Assembly: GCA_949361645.1 (NCBI GenBank) | Contig: OX442429.1 | Location: forward strand, 867,728 to 931,727 | Length of the DNA stretch: 64,000 bases | Direction of reading: 5' to 3' | Source: Spongilla lacustris | Lineage: Eukaryota; Porifera; Demospongiae; Spongillida; Spongillidae | Notes under the pieces: model-generated | Database searches by the model: none | The model's input: the letters and a program-made list of their open reading frames with translations, nothing else | What the model was told of the DNA's origin: nothing | Translations under genes and position numbers: made by a program | Part shown: positions 32,101 through 43,982 of the stretch, piece by piece | Position numbering within the stretch: the stretch's first letter is position 1 | Layout of the letters: each line of letters starts with the position of its first letter

Positions 32101-35100
32101 CTTTGGTGGCGGGGGTGGGACAGGTGTGCTTAAAGGTGATAGTGGAGGTGGTGACCATGGAGGTGGTGATGGGGGAGAGGGAGGTGGTGATGAATTCAGC
32201 TGAGGTGTGAAAACCGTTGAAGTGGTAGGAGGAGGGGCTGGTATAGAGTCAGAGGATGACAGACTGATGGTACGAGCATCAGAATGGGTGCGAAGAGAGG
32301 AGATGGCAATACAGGAGGTGTGGTCTGGTCCTGGGGAGGAGGTGTGGTCTGGTCCCGGGGAGGAGATGTGGTCAGAACAGCTGAGAAGCACAGGTGAGAC
32401 GTTCTCCAAACAGGAGGGACTACCATTGGGAGTGACCAGATGCCCTGGTGAACTGAACACTGATATTGGACTGTCCCTCAAGATGGGAGAATACACCACA
32501 CCATCATCATGGGAGGGATGATGGGGTGTGGGGGAGGGGTGGTGGGGTGTGGGGGGGATGCTCAGTACAGATCCACTTGAAGGGCTTAAGTCCATGGGTG
32601 GGGAGGTGGGTGGGGTGGTGTATATGAGAGGGGCGGAGCCATCCTTATAGCTGCTCACAGGGTGGAGAGCTGCATGGCTTCTTTGGTCATCATGGAGACT
32701 AATAACAGAAGTGGGACGCTGCTTGATTGTGTCTCTGTCACATGAGATTAAATTTGGACGACCATCTGCAGCCTCTTGGTCACATGATCTGATGTGCAGT
32801 TCGTCAGGTGTCACACTTTCATCACATGACCTAACCAATATGTCTGCACTGGTAGCAATTGTTGGTATAGGTAATGAAGAGGGACTTCCCCCAACAGGTG
32901 ATATACTGTTATCAAATCTTTTCTTAGGCACCTTCTCCAAAGGACCCTCCCCCTCTCCCCCCTCTCCCCTCTCTCCTCCCTCTCCTCCTTCTGAATCAGA
33001 AGCACTGCTGTCTACAAGGATAGGACTATTAGTTATGGGGGTGGTGTGGGAGTCTATCTCTGTAATGTCTTGGGAGACTGGGGACCTCTGGGGGAGATGG
33101 TCTGGGGACCTCTGGGGGAGATGGTCTGGGGACCTCTGGGGGAGGTGGCCTTGGGAGACTGGGGACCTCTGGGGGAGGTGGCCTTGGGAGACTGGGGACC
33201 TCTGGGGGAGGTGGCCTTGGGAGACTGGGGACCTCTGGGGGAGGTGGTCTGGGGACCTCTGGGGGAGGATGTTGTGGTGGGCAGGAGGGGAAACATCCTT
33301 GGGAGGTGTGTCCGGACCTCCTCCCCCTTCCGTCCTAACCTGAAGATGGGCAGGCAGCTCAACTATACCACCACCTCTGAGGCACCTGCAAGGTATGAAG
33401 GGTTCCCATGGCAACACCACACCAGTACTTGCACATACCTCTCCATGAGAGTGGTCACCTCCCCCTGCAGTCCCCAGACCACCTCCCCCTGCGGTGGCTG
33501 GCCGAGCAGTGAGCAGGAACCGGTGTACATCCACTGCAGAAAGCCAAAGACACCTTCTGTGCTGAACTCTGAGAGATCCAGCAAAACAGGTCGATTGCAA
33601 GAGCCTTGCAAAATCTGTGTAAACCATGTGCGTAACCATGTGCGTAACCATGTGCGTAACCATGTGTGTTTTGCATTCACATAAAACATCGCAGTACACA
33701 GAATACACATGCACATATGCACACATATGCATACATTATATGCACACATTACATGCACACACATATGCACACACACACGTGTACATACACACACACATAC
33801 ACACACATACACACATACACACACATTATATGCACACATATGCACACACATTTGCACACACACATGCACACACACATGCACACACACCTCTCTAAGACAT
33901 GGACAGCGACTGCACAGGATGGCACCATGGGATGGAATGTGGGTGCCGTCCCTGGTAACCATGACGACATCACTGAACAGGGCAGAGCCAAGCAACCCGT
34001 GAAGGTCAATAAGTAACTGCTCCACCCCCCCAAATGAAGGCATCAAAGTGGGAGTGGTCTCCAGGACAGGAGCATCAGTACCATGCTTTAAATAAAGAAA
34101 ATTCAAATCATGGAGCTCCACCCATTACATCACCCATAACGTACAATACTGCCATCACACCAACTTCACTTGTAAAACCTTCAACACCTAATCAATATCC
34201 CACATGTTCACATCTGTACCCACACCCACATGCTCACATGCACACATCTGTACCCCACACCCACATGTTCACATGCACACATCTGTACCCACACCCACAT
34301 GTTCACATGCACACATCTGTACCACACCCACATGTTCACATGCACACATCTGTACCCACACCCACATGCTCACATGCACACACCTGTACCCACACCCACA
34401 TGCTCACATGCACACATCTATGGCTACATATAAAGGTTCAATATTAATACACGGGGGGGGGGGGGGGCAGCCACACATTAAGGTATGTACCTCCTTATCT
34501 TCTATTAGGTCCTCCCCAAGGTCCTCCCCAAGGTCCTCCCCAAGGTCCTTACCACGTGGACGCTGAAACAAGAGAGATCTAATGATCATGTGTGCAAATA
34601 ACATGGCTAGAGACATTGGGGACACTGGGTCCTATAATGGAGACATTGGGTCCAGAGACATTGGGTCCAGGGACACTGGGTCCTTAAAAGGTTTAGTATC
34701 ATATTTAGCAGTAATCCTCAGGCACAACAGGAAGTTATTAAGCCAGTTCAGCTATTAAAAGTATGTTATTAATTCAAGCTAGTTCAAGGTTATGATATAG
34801 AATTTCTTTGTTTCAATTGACAGCACAGACCATTGGTGAGATTACTAACCTTGACAGGAGAGATTACTGAGTGAAGTGCAGGAACATAAAAGCTCTCAAC
34901 GGCTGCCGTATCCTGACACCCTGTCAGCTGCCAGATGGTGGGGTATTCCAAATGGTGCCCACCACATGCCTGTGACCACAGCAACCCAACATCAGTCTGA
35001 TCGCAAGGTGCTACAAGAGGCGTGGCATTACACTTACCTATGACATCATACTTATGACATCATACGTACCTACTACAGGTTCCTGCTGTAGGGCCGGGTG

Positions 35101-35313
35101 TGGGAGGGGGAGGGCGACCTCACACCTACCCCCCACGTCAAGAGGTGGGATGGCAGTGGGGTGTGGCCACGTTACAAGATGGCCACTATCTGAGCAGCTT
35201 TCACCTCCTCCTCCCCCTCCCATACAGTCCCCTCCCACTACACACACGGTCTCTTCCCCTCCAAATAAGACATCGTCCACACAGGAAGAGGGAGGGGCAG
35301 GGGGAGGAGCACA
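29121..35313 (-). CDS. SLX4: SLX4 structure-specific endonuclease scaffold, 5' end missing
   Basis: Eleven minus-strand exons join in phase, 5' to 3': 35313-35074, 34969-34850, 34562-34491, 34085-33888, 33614-33439, 33385-31834, 31430-31337, 30803-30640, 29857-29750, 29477-29388, 29180-29121 (957 codons). SLX4 is the nuclear scaffold that binds the nucleases SLX1, MUS81 and XPF. A BTB domain is built by exons 4-6 (LFSDVVMVTRDGTHIPSHGA, ILQGSCNRPVLLDLSEF, LQWMYTGS). The SAP-type segment spans exons 6-7 (DVTPMPDYQTMRTPAL joined to RYGVRPLPKRKMIVKLQEIY). The SLX1-binding CCD spans exons 9-11 (QDILLYK, PLELADIKERLRAASVNIPR, LKDILDQLC). The large exon is Ser/Pro-rich with an LPQRSPVSQGH tandem repeat. 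The N-terminal UBZ4 fingers are not in this model; the gene runs into the assembly gap. The last exon is the least certain. Confidence 0.87.
30000..30650. repeat. Minisatellite in an SLX4 intron
   Basis: Units of about 33 bp with the core ctccatcatccccctcctct then ccccttaccacact repeat for 650 bases. Each unit contains cttac|c, the complement of a gtaag donor. The array ends exactly at the donor of the exon at 30640-30803, so the donor sequence itself has been tandemly copied. Confidence 0.9.
30811..31200. repeat. Purine-rich minisatellite in an SLX4 intron
   Basis: Irregular units of gaaggtgttcatgaggggag and agagggaaggaga separate the exons at 30640-30803 and 31337-31430. Confidence 0.9.
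31660..31833. repeat. Minisatellite at the SLX4 exon 6/intron 6 boundary
   Basis: About six alternating units of ctaccctaagtgctctagga and acacccatcttaagtgcttt. The last unit abuts, and partly includes, the end of the large SLX4 exon (complement of cctaagtgctgg). Confidence 0.85.
33060..33270. repeat. In-exon tandem repeat of SLX4 (LPQRSPVSQGH)
   Basis: Units of 18 and 33 bp in phase with the reading frame encode repeats of RSPDHLPQ and RSPVSQGHLPQ on the minus strand. This is a low-complexity linker between the BTB and SAP regions. Confidence 0.8.
33690..33887. repeat. (CA)n microsatellite in an SLX4 intron
   Basis: An interrupted acacacatgcac run ends at the donor of the BTB exon at 33888. 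Confidence 0.9.
34195..34425. repeat. 30-bp minisatellite in an SLX4 intron
   Basis: About seven units of cacccacatgttcacatgca plus cacatctgtac. Confidence 0.9.
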
Positions 35314-35399
35314 CTGACCCAGCCTACTGGGTGGGAATGGCGGTGTACAAGGTATGTCACCACCATCAGATGTTCCCTGGACACCCTAAAATGGCGGAA

Positions 35400-35588
35400 G
35401 ACCACACCCCATCATACCTCAATCCACCATCACACCTCCAACCCCACCCCACCATGCCTCTAGCCACCATCACACCTCCAACCCCACCCCACCATGCCTC
35501 TAGCCACCCCCACCCCACCATACCTCTAGCCACCCCCACCCCACCTTACCTCTAGCCACACCCACCCCACCATACCTCTAGCCACACC
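35400..35588. repeat. Minisatellite running into the assembly gap
   Basis: Units of the type caccccaccatacctctagc plus caca repeat up to the first N. The repeat probably caused the assembly break. Confidence 0.85.
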
Positions 35589-35788
35589 NNNNNNNNNNNN
35601 NNNNNNNNNNNNNNNNNNNNNNNNNNNNNNNNNNNNNNNNNNNNNNNNNNNNNNNNNNNNNNNNNNNNNNNNNNNNNNNNNNNNNNNNNNNNNNNNNNNN
35701 NNNNNNNNNNNNNNNNNNNNNNNNNNNNNNNNNNNNNNNNNNNNNNNNNNNNNNNNNNNNNNNNNNNNNNNNNNNNNNNNNNNNNNNN
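35589..35788. other. Assembly gap of 200 N
   Basis: Exactly 200 unknown bases, a round size typical of a scaffold gap of unknown true length. The genes on its two sides may not be adjacent in the genome. Confidence 0.98.
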
Positions 35789-35890
35789 ATACTTAATCAG
35801 GATGTACTCCACTACATACAGGTATAACGAGTCGGGCTGCATGAGTGTAACTAAAGTTACTAAACTTTAATTTATTCACTTTCCATGCAG

Positions 35891-36030
35891 CAACATGACA
35901 GCGCATTCGACAAAGTGGCCCGCCCTTCACGCAGATCCCAACAGTGTGGGAATCGCGGGTCTCCAGGACCCAGAACTGGTGACAATGCTCAACCTTGCAG
36001 GATTTATTCTACAAGGAGGATGGAACGGAT
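35891..36030 (+). CDS. Last exon of an unrecognised plus-strand gene
   Basis: After a clear acceptor (ctttccatgcag, ending 35890), one frame reads NMTAHSTKWPALHADPNSVG then IAGLQDPELVTMLNLAGFIL and QGGWNG up to a TGA at 36028-36030. Codon use and composition look like real protein. A poly(A) signal AATAAA follows at 36092-36097. The rest of the gene would lie to the left, in the gap or beyond a misjoin. I do not recognise the protein. Confidence 0.5.
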
Positions 36031-36091
36031 GATCACCACGTGCCTATATAATTATGTTCGCAGATGTGCAGATTTATATACCTTGAAGACT

Positions 36092-36097
36092 AATAAA
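36092..36097 (+). terminator. Poly(A) signal after the unrecognised last exon
   Basis: AATAAA, 62 bases after the stop at 36030, which supports a plus-strand 3' end here. Confidence 0.45.
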
Positions 36098-36360
36098 GCT
36101 AGTTTATAAGTGTGGATTTATTTGAATTCACTTTGTGTAAGCTTGTAATCACAGCAATATATAAGATATCATCATGCAAAGGTTGGTTGCACAAATTAAT
36201 ACAGAATTCCATGTCACCGTCATGTATAAGCCGGCTCTTGAATTATTAAATGCCCAACTCAATTACGTATACCGGTACTATATGTATGCTGAATCGATCC
36301 AGTATAACATACAATGATGTATTGTGGCCGATATGCATGCCTGTATAAAATATGCATGCT

Positions 36361-36626
<266 letters not shown>

Positions 36627-36675
36627 GTCCAAATGTGGACATGTGTAGCTTGCTCATGCATTTTGCGCGTATATT

Positions 36676-36802
36676 CCAGCCTAGTCTCATCCCCAGACCC
36701 ACATACGCAGCAGCGGATGGATTACATCACTGCTATGCGAAACTGAGGTGTACATGTTTATTGCGAATTAAAGCATATTAGGCTGGGGACGAGACTAATT
36801 CC
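36676..36802. mobile_element. Foldback MITE, copy 1
   Basis: The left end tagtctcatccccagaccca and right end ggctggggacgagacta are inverted copies, and the internal stretch cggatggattacatcact is shared with copy 2 at 45855-45988. It encodes no protein. The inner arms have decayed. Confidence 0.65.
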
Positions 36803-37596
36803 AGCCGGCAGGTTTGCAAAAGGATGCTATATAGGCAGCTGAAGTGTTATGTGTGCTGAAAGTATTATCAATGTGTGTACATATGCATGTACAGAGAAAC
36901 AGAAAGGTTAGCTTTCTCATAGGTTGCCACTCGCCTATAGCTCCTATTGGTGTTTACATGCACTCATTAAACTACAGCTAACTAATGCTCGTGCCATCAG
37001 CTGACTCGTTCACCCACTTCGTGCAGCATGCCGCCGGGTAGGTGAACTTTGTGTTTAATTGTTAGTATTCTGTGTGGATGTGCATGTGTACATATTTGTA
37101 CACTGTGGGTATGGCAAGTTGTACTGATTGGAATGATAACTTTATAAATAGGCAACATGCCAGAGCAACAATTGCCATGCAGACGGCCATTGTCAATAGT
37201 TGTGCAGGGACGAATGTGTTACAAACACCTGTTATTCACCTGCTATGCAATAATGAGGGTCTATTTGCTCGTCCCGTAGGTAAAAGTGGGGACGAAACAT
37301 AATGTCCATTATTCTAATGCAATGAAACACCCGTGATGGACTCCTCACTAAATAATATACATTTAAAAAGATAAGAGGAATTAAATTTGATATAGGATTT
37401 GAAGGCTTAAAAACAGAGAGACAACAACTCAAGGAATACACACGGAGCTCTAAGAATTTTTCTTTATCATTCGACCCTTGTTTCCCTGCTTTTTACACAG
37501 CTACTAGCACTAGTCTGGGGACCCGACTGATGGTTGTACTAGCAGCACGTGACATCGTAGTCCGCTGAGAAGCAACGCCCCCCCTTTTCTGCAATC
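36803..37596. other. Intergenic upstream of GH38 copy A
   Basis: No gene is seen. At about 37285-37340 a block (ggggacgaaacataatgtcc ... caatgaaacacccgtgat) is nearly repeated at 54890-54940, upstream of the intact oxygenase-like gene. The last 70 bases (gcacgtgacat, caacgcccccc) match the region upstream of GH38 copy B. Confidence 0.45.
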
Positions 37597-40500
37597 ATGG
37601 CTTTAGCCTTCCTCACCATTTACCTTGGAATTGCGCTTTTTTGGCGCGCCTCGAGTATGCCTGTGGTACACCTGGTCCCGCACAGCCACTGCGACGCGGG
37701 ATACCAGAAGTCCTTCGACGACTACTACCATTCCGAAGTCCAGTACATCCTCAATTCCATGGTCGTCGCCTTGCAGCAGAGACCAGACCGAAGGTTCGTG
37801 TGGGAGGAGGTGTCCTACTTCTCTGTGTGGTGGGGCCAGGCCTCCGAAGCTGAGCGTCAGTCGGTGGTGACCTTGGTGGAGAAGGGGCAGCTGGAGTTTA
37901 TCGGAGGGGGTTGGGTCATGCACGACGAGGCAGATACCAGCGTGTACGCCACACTGAACCAGATGACCCTTGGCTTGAAGTTCCTGAACGAGACGCTGAA
38001 CGTCAGGCCGCGACACGAGTGGCACATCGACCCTTTCGGACACTCCATCTTCATGGCGGAGCTGTACTCCCTCTTAGGCTACACCTCCGTCATCCTCAAC
38101 AGGGTACCAGACCCTATCAAACAGCAGATGAAGGCCAACAGGAGCCTGGAGTTCATGTGGCAAAGTCCCTTCTCGGGGAAGGAGATTTTTACGCACGTGC
38201 TCGACACATCATACTCCACGCCTGAGCTTCCAGCATTCCTGGACTTGGAGGTAAAAGCAGCCATGTTCGTGGCCGTATGCAAGGAGAAACTCGGCTGGTA
38301 CATGACAGACAACGTCCTTGTACCGTTTGGACATGATTTCGCCTTTCAGGATGCCACTACGGATTTTGCATCCATGGATGAAATAGTTGACACCATTAAC
38401 AACAAGAGTTCGGTCTACGGACTTACTGTAAGATATTCCACTCTGAGTGAGTACATGGACACCGTCCTAAGTGCTGGAGTAAAGTTTCCATCACGTGGTG
38501 GAGATTTCCTGCCATATGTGGCATGTTCACCCTGTGGAGCTACCCAGTGCGGGGGTGTCTTTGGGAGCAATCCATGTGGAACTGCAGACTCATTCTGGTC
38601 TGGTTTCTACACCTCCAAACCTGCACAGAAGCTTCTCTCTGGGGTGCAGGATGCATCCTTGAGAGCACTGGAGACAATTCGTGCACTGTCTCTGTTCCAA
38701 GGTGACGTCCATGTCGAGGAGGCTTTGGTCCTGGCCAAGAACACCTCCGCCATTATGCAGCACCATGATGCCATCACTGGTACCAGCTTCACTGAGAGCT
38801 ATGATGACTACAACATCAGACTGGGGGAAGCTGTTAGTGCAGGGGATGAGGCCACCTCCTTCATTAAGGTATACAAGACTGATGCCCTTCTTTATCATTT
38901 CTCTCCCTCTAACCTCTTCTCCCCCTCCCCTCCCTCCCCTCCCTCTATGCAGGCGGCCATCTTGTGTAAGGGTGGTCCAGTCACCTACACTCTCAGTTCC
39001 AACAGTGTATCAGTCCTCAGTGGTCTGACAGAGACCAACGTAGCTGTAGTGGTGGTCCAGAACCCTCTACCCCAATACATGTAGGTGTGCACACTGCCAC
39101 GTGCCTCAATCTCATGGTGGGCTTTATTTAGGGTCTCCTATGTGTCTGTGCAGCTACCTGAAGATGTGTGTGTGCAGGTAGGTGGGGCTGGGGCCCCTCC
39201 TCCAGCAGTCTTGTAACCATGGTGATGTAGGTGCTGGATGCCAACATGACTACTGTGGGCTCCCAGATGGTTGGATCAATGGTGTACTTTGTGGCCCAAG
39301 CCTCAGGATGGGGTATGGAGGTGTACTACATGAAGAAGGCTAGCTGTGAGGAACAGAGGCACATCAGAGGTGGGCCAATGGAGGGCTGGAGTGGGCCAAT
39401 GGAGGGCTGGAGTGGGCCAATGGAGGGCTGGAGTGGGCCAATGGAAGGCTGGAGTGGGCCAATGGAGGGCTGGAGTGGGCCAATGGAGGGCTGGAGTGGG
39501 CCAATGGAGGGCTGGAGTGGGCCAATGGAGGGCTGGAGTGGGCCAATGGAGGGCTGGAGTGGGCCAATGGAGGGCTGGAGTGGGCCAATAGAGGGCTGGA
39601 GTGGGCTGGAGTGGGCCAATGGAGGGCTGGAGTGGACCAATGGAGGGCTGGAGTGGGCCAATGGAGGGCTGGAGTGGGCCAATGGAGGGCTGGAGTAGGC
39701 CAATGGAGGGCTGGGGTGGGCCAATGGAGGGCTGGAGTGGGCCAATGGAGGGCTGGAGTGGGCCAATGGAGGGCTGGAGTAGGCCAATGGAGGGCTGGAG
39801 TGGGCCAATGGAGGGCTGGAGCTGGCCAATGGAGGGCTGGAGTGGGCCAATGGAGGGCTGGAGTAGGCCAATGGAGGGCTGGAGTAGGCCAATGGAGGGC
39901 TGGAGTGGACCAATGGAGGGCTGGAGTGGGCCAATGGAGGGCTGGAGGGGAGGGCTGGAGTGGGCCAATGGAGGGCTGGAGTGGGCCAATGGAGGGCTGG
40001 GGTGGGCCAATGGAGGGCTGGAGTGGGCCAATGGAGGGCTGGAGTGGGCCAATGGAGGGCTGGAGTGGGCCAATGGAGGGCTGGAGTGGGCCAATGGAGG
40101 GCTGGAGTGGGCCAATGGAGGGCTGGAGTGGGCCAATGGAGGGCTGGAGTGGGCCAATGGAGGACTGGAGTGGGCCAATGGAGGGCTACTCTCTCTGTTC
40201 ATTTACTGTAACTACCTAACAAACAGATCTGGCAGCATTTAGCATCACAAATGGTGCCATTCAGTTGGACTTCAATGCCACCAATCACCTTGTTGGGTGG
40301 AGTAGCCCCCAGTCCAATGGCAGTCACTCAGTTGAGCAGGAACATCTTCAGTATGTGGAGAGGAAAGCTCTAGTGGACTTCAATGTGTGTGATGGCACAA
40401 ATGTGTACACTTTTGTTCCCCAATTGGAGAACACCTTGGTACTCACCCCAAAGGCAAGCGAAGGAAGAGGTGTGTGTTCATGTGACTTGTATGTATATCA

Positions 40501-43500
40501 CGCACAGAAGGTCCACACCACCATCACTGCCAATGGTCCTCTGGTCTGGGAAGTGGCACAGACTGTCAACTCTGTGAGCTGTCATATCTGTGATCTGATT
40601 GGTTAGATGGCTCTTCTCTCTACCTCTCCCTCCCTCCCTCCCTCCCTCCCTCCCTCCCTCCCTCCCTCCCTCCCTCCCTCCCTCCCTCCCTCCCTCCCTC
40701 CCTCCCTCCCTCCCTCCCTCCCTCCCTCCCTCCCTCCCTCCCTCCCTCCCTCCTCCCTCCCTCCCTCCCTCCCTCCCTCCCTCCCTCCCTCCCTCCCTCC
40801 CTCCCTCCTCCCTCCCTCCCTCCCTCCCTCCCTCCCTCCCTCCCTCCCTCCCTCCCTCCCTCCCTCCCTCCCTCCCTCCCTCCCTCCCTCCCTCCCTCCC
40901 TCCCTCCCTCCCTCCCTCCCTCCCTCCCTCCCTCCCTCCCTCCCTCCCTCCCTCCCTCCCTCCCTCCCTCCTCCCTCCCTCCCTCCCTCCCTCCCTCCTC
41001 CCTCCCTCCCTCCCTCCCTCCCTCCCTCCCTCCCTCCCTCCCTCCCTCCCTCCCTCCCTCCCTCCCTCCCTCCCTCCCTCCCTCCCTCCCTCCCTCCCTC
41101 CCTCCCTCCCTCCCTCCCTCCCTCCCTCCCTCCCTCCCTCCCTCCCTCCCTCCCTCCCTCCCTCCCTCCCTCCCTCCCTCCCTCCCTCCCTCCCTCCCTC
41201 AGTACCTTAATACTTCTATCAAACTCTTCAAACCACTTACTCCAGACTTCACCGATCAATATTCTAACTTTGTTGAGTGGCAGACCAAGTTAGTTATATC
41301 AGCCATGTGCCATCATGTTCACTACAACCCTCCTCCCCTCTGCCCCTCCCCCTCTACAGCATAGGGCCCCTCCCATCAGACAACGCCTCTTCTTTTATGT
41401 GTGCTTTCAGAACAGACCTTCCCACCAGTTCCTTTATGACCTACAGCAATGGTATCTACCCAATGGTGAGTGGCTATGATATGGCTATGGATTAGTGTTG
41501 TACGGGGGTGTGGTGTGTGGCTGCAGATAAGTGGCATGTATGTTGCACTACATTACATCATTATTACATCATCTAGAGGAGAACTTACAACTCCAGTGCT
41601 CTCCTTCAAGCCAATATGTACCCACTGGTGGGCGGGGCACATTTAGACGGAGCAGGGTCCCAGACCGTCCTCTCTGTACTGACAAGACGTCCAATGGGAG
41701 TGACTGTTCATGGTGGTGTGATGGAGTTCATGTTGCACAGGTGTGTGTGTGTATGTATGTTTGTATGTGTGTGTATTGTATGTATGGTATGTATGTATGT
41801 ATGTATGTGTGTGTGTGTGTGTGTATGTGTGTATGTGTATGTATGTATGTATGCATGCATGTGTGTGTATATACATGTATATAAAACCCTCATTTATACA
41901 TGTATATAGGTGAAAATGGCCCCTCATTTATACATGCATGTATATGTATAATGTTTTTCAGTTTTAATGTCTTGTGTTTGAATCACTATAACTTCTGAAC
42001 AGTTAAAGCTATGGACTTCCTATTTTCAGTACCACAACATGCTTCATGTTGTGCTTCACGAGTTCCAATACGTACGGGAGGCAGGGACTATATCATTGGC
42101 ACAAGTGTACACATAGGGAGGGAGGGAGGGAGGCAGGGACTATATCATTGGCACAAGTGTACACATGGGGAGGGAGGGAGGGAGGCAGGACTGTATCATT
42201 GGCACAAGTGTACACATAGGGAGGGAGGGAGGGAGGGAGGGACTATATCATTGGCACAAGTGTACACATAGGGAGGGAGGGAGGGAGGGAGGGAGGGAGG
42301 GAGGGAGGGAGGGAGGGAGGGAGGGAGGGAGGGAGGGAGGGAGGGAGGCAGGGACTATATCATTGGCACAAGTGTACCCATAGTTTATGTCCAACAGTAT
42401 CTCTATACAAATCAAATCAATAGCTACAGGACTCCTCCACATGTGACCTAATTTTGAAGCGGTTTCAATGCCCCTGCCAAGATAAGGTTGTGGGGTATTG
42501 GACCTCACAATCATTTGTTAACACAGCGTGAGTGCAAAGGTACTAGTATATGTTACGTTTACCATATGTAGTGAATGGTGTCGTATCAGGTATTGAAAAT
42601 AGGAAGTTATAACATTACGTTTACCATATGTAGTGAACGGCGTCGTATCAGGTATTGAAAATAGGAAGTTATAACATTACGTTTGCCATATGTAGTGAAT
42701 GGCGTCTTATCAGGTATTGAAAATAGGAAGTTATAACATTTATCGGTCAAAGGTTGTAGTGATTTGAACACAAAGAATTTAAATATAAATAAGGGGAAAC
42801 TGTCCTTGCATGCATGTATAAATAAGTGTGATGGGGTTCATGTTGCACAGGTGTGTGTGTGTGTCTACTTGCATGTATAAGTGACTTTTTCATATACTCT
42901 CAGGAGGCTGCCCATTGTATTTGATCGCCGTGGAGATGATGTCTCTGTTATGACTGATTCTGTGTTGCTGGGCTTTGTGTCATCTGGTGGGTGGAGCCTT
43001 GTCAAATATTTACTTAACATCCTCTTCCACAGACACAGCTCAGCCGGTCACCATGGCCACCAGCCAGACCTTCACCTCCCCTCCCACACTTCACTTTGCT
43101 ATTCTCAACTCCACTGATGAGTGGAGCAGTGGGTGTAAGACCAGTTGGTCCCCTGTGGAGAGCCTACCTCAGGCAAGCAGCCCCTCCCCCTCTGGTTCCT
43201 CTCCCTACCCTCCCTCTGTTCTTAAATGTTTGCCTCTTATCTATTATTTATAATTATCATTTATTATTTATAGTTGTATCCCACACTATCTAGTTGTATA
43301 CTGTTACCCACACATCCTCGTACTCCCTCACACATACTCCCTCACACATACTCCCTCACACATACTCCCTCACACACGCCACAGGATGTGCATGTTTTGG
43401 GTGTGGACTTGCTGGATGTCCAGCAAGATGTCTATGAGGTGGGCCTCAGGTAAGGGCAGGAGCAGTGAGCACACCACCATTATGGCCTGCCCTCACCGGT

Positions 43501-43765
43501 ATAGGCTCATCAATGGTGGGCTGGACCAGCAGTCGGTAGATGTGGGGGCCATCTTTAAGCTGTGGGACATCTTGACCATCAGGGAGACCACTCCTGACTA
43601 TCAAGAGGTGAGGTCATAACCTTTATGGTACCCAGTGTGGGTGTGGTTAAACACTCCCCCTTCATATAGGTTCAGGGACAAAATGGTGATGTCACAGTTC
43701 TACTTAACCCTCTACAGCTTCGATCTTTCGTTGTCCAGGTTAAAGTAGCAGCTGCTCTTTACTGA
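37597..43765 (+). CDS. GH38 alpha-mannosidase, copy A (complete)
   Basis: Thirteen exons join in phase: 37597-38868, 38953-39080, 39132-39177, 39231-39369, 40227-40573, 41203-41288, 41360-41465, 41577-41740, 42904-42986, 43033-43172, 43385-43449, 43505-43607, 43670-43765 (2775 nt, 924 residues). It is a retaining, zinc-dependent alpha-mannosidase. A short signal peptide comes first (MALAFLTIYLGIALFWRASS). Zinc-site HSHCDAGY covers 29-36 (His31, Asp33), EWHIDPFGHS contains the nucleophile Asp145, and MQHHDAITGTS gives His389-His390. C-terminal blocks GPLVWEVAQTVNS, WQTNIGPLPSDNASSF, MRRTYNSSALLQANMYPLVG, FMLHRRLP and LNPLQLRSFVV fit the lysosomal/epididymal class II type (MAN2B-like). Exon 1 alone holds 424 codons and the catalytic domain. 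Intron 10 uses a GC donor (CAG|gcaagc). Introns 4, 5 and 8 are full of minisatellites. Confidence 0.93.
39370..40190. repeat. 22-bp minisatellite in intron 4 of GH38 copy A, about 37 copies
   Basis: The unit is gtgggccaatggagggctgg plus ag. 22 is not a multiple of three and no frame has a stop, so several long false frames arise on both strands. The homologous intron of copy B has about 23 units. Both share the odd junction ggccaatagagggctggagt followed by gggctggag. Confidence 0.95.
40621..41200. repeat. (CCCT)n in intron 5 of GH38 copy A
   Basis: About 580 bases of ccct repeats run straight into the acceptor at 41202. The matching intron in copy B has only about 140 bases of the same repeat. 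Confidence 0.95.
41741..41875. repeat. (GTAT)n/(GT)n run in intron 8 of GH38 copy A
   Basis: A simple repeat of gtgtgtatgtatgtttgtat type follows the intron 8 donor. Confidence 0.9.
42062..42375. repeat. Compound minisatellite in intron 8 of GH38 copy A
   Basis: Five units of gactatatcattggcacaagt plus gtacacata alternate with (GGGA)n runs. Intron 8 is 1163 bp here but only 51 bp in copy B. Confidence 0.9.
42548..42745. repeat. 62-bp tandem repeat, three units
   Basis: Units of tacgtttaccatatgtagtg ... gtatcaggtattgaaaatag plus gaagttataacat. The end of the unit is complementary to sequences at about 41985-42030 and 53070-53105 (ataacttc.gaacagtta ... cttcctattttca), which suggests a dispersed repeat. 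Confidence 0.85.
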
Positions 43766-43982
43766 GGAAACAACTTGCAATATTTGTGTGTATATGTGTT
43801 ATACAGTATTGTATATATGCAATGAATTGGATTACTTAGTGGCTTGTTGCCAGTGCTGCTGCATAACTTTAAAGACTTCAATTTTCCAAGTGCAAGATGC
43901 ATATGTGCTAATGTGCAGACTTTTATCCAATATGTGCTAATGTGCAGACTTTATATAGAACCTGTAAGAAGTTTGGTGTTAG

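Noticed and set aside
32711..33684. Plus-strand frames of about 210 codons
   Set aside because: Shadows of the large SLX4 exon, which has phase-compatible neighbours and recognisable domain ends on the minus strand.
39303..40242. Several 80-300-codon frames over the 22-bp arrays
   Set aside because: The unit lacks stops in several frames on both strands. The array is intron 4 of GH38, confirmed by the exon phases on both sides and by the same intron in copy B.
40599..41293. Long open frames of 200+ codons on both strands in the (CCCT)n array
   Set aside because: Stop-free simple repeat inside an intron whose flanking exons join in phase; encodes only PPSL/GGRE repeats.
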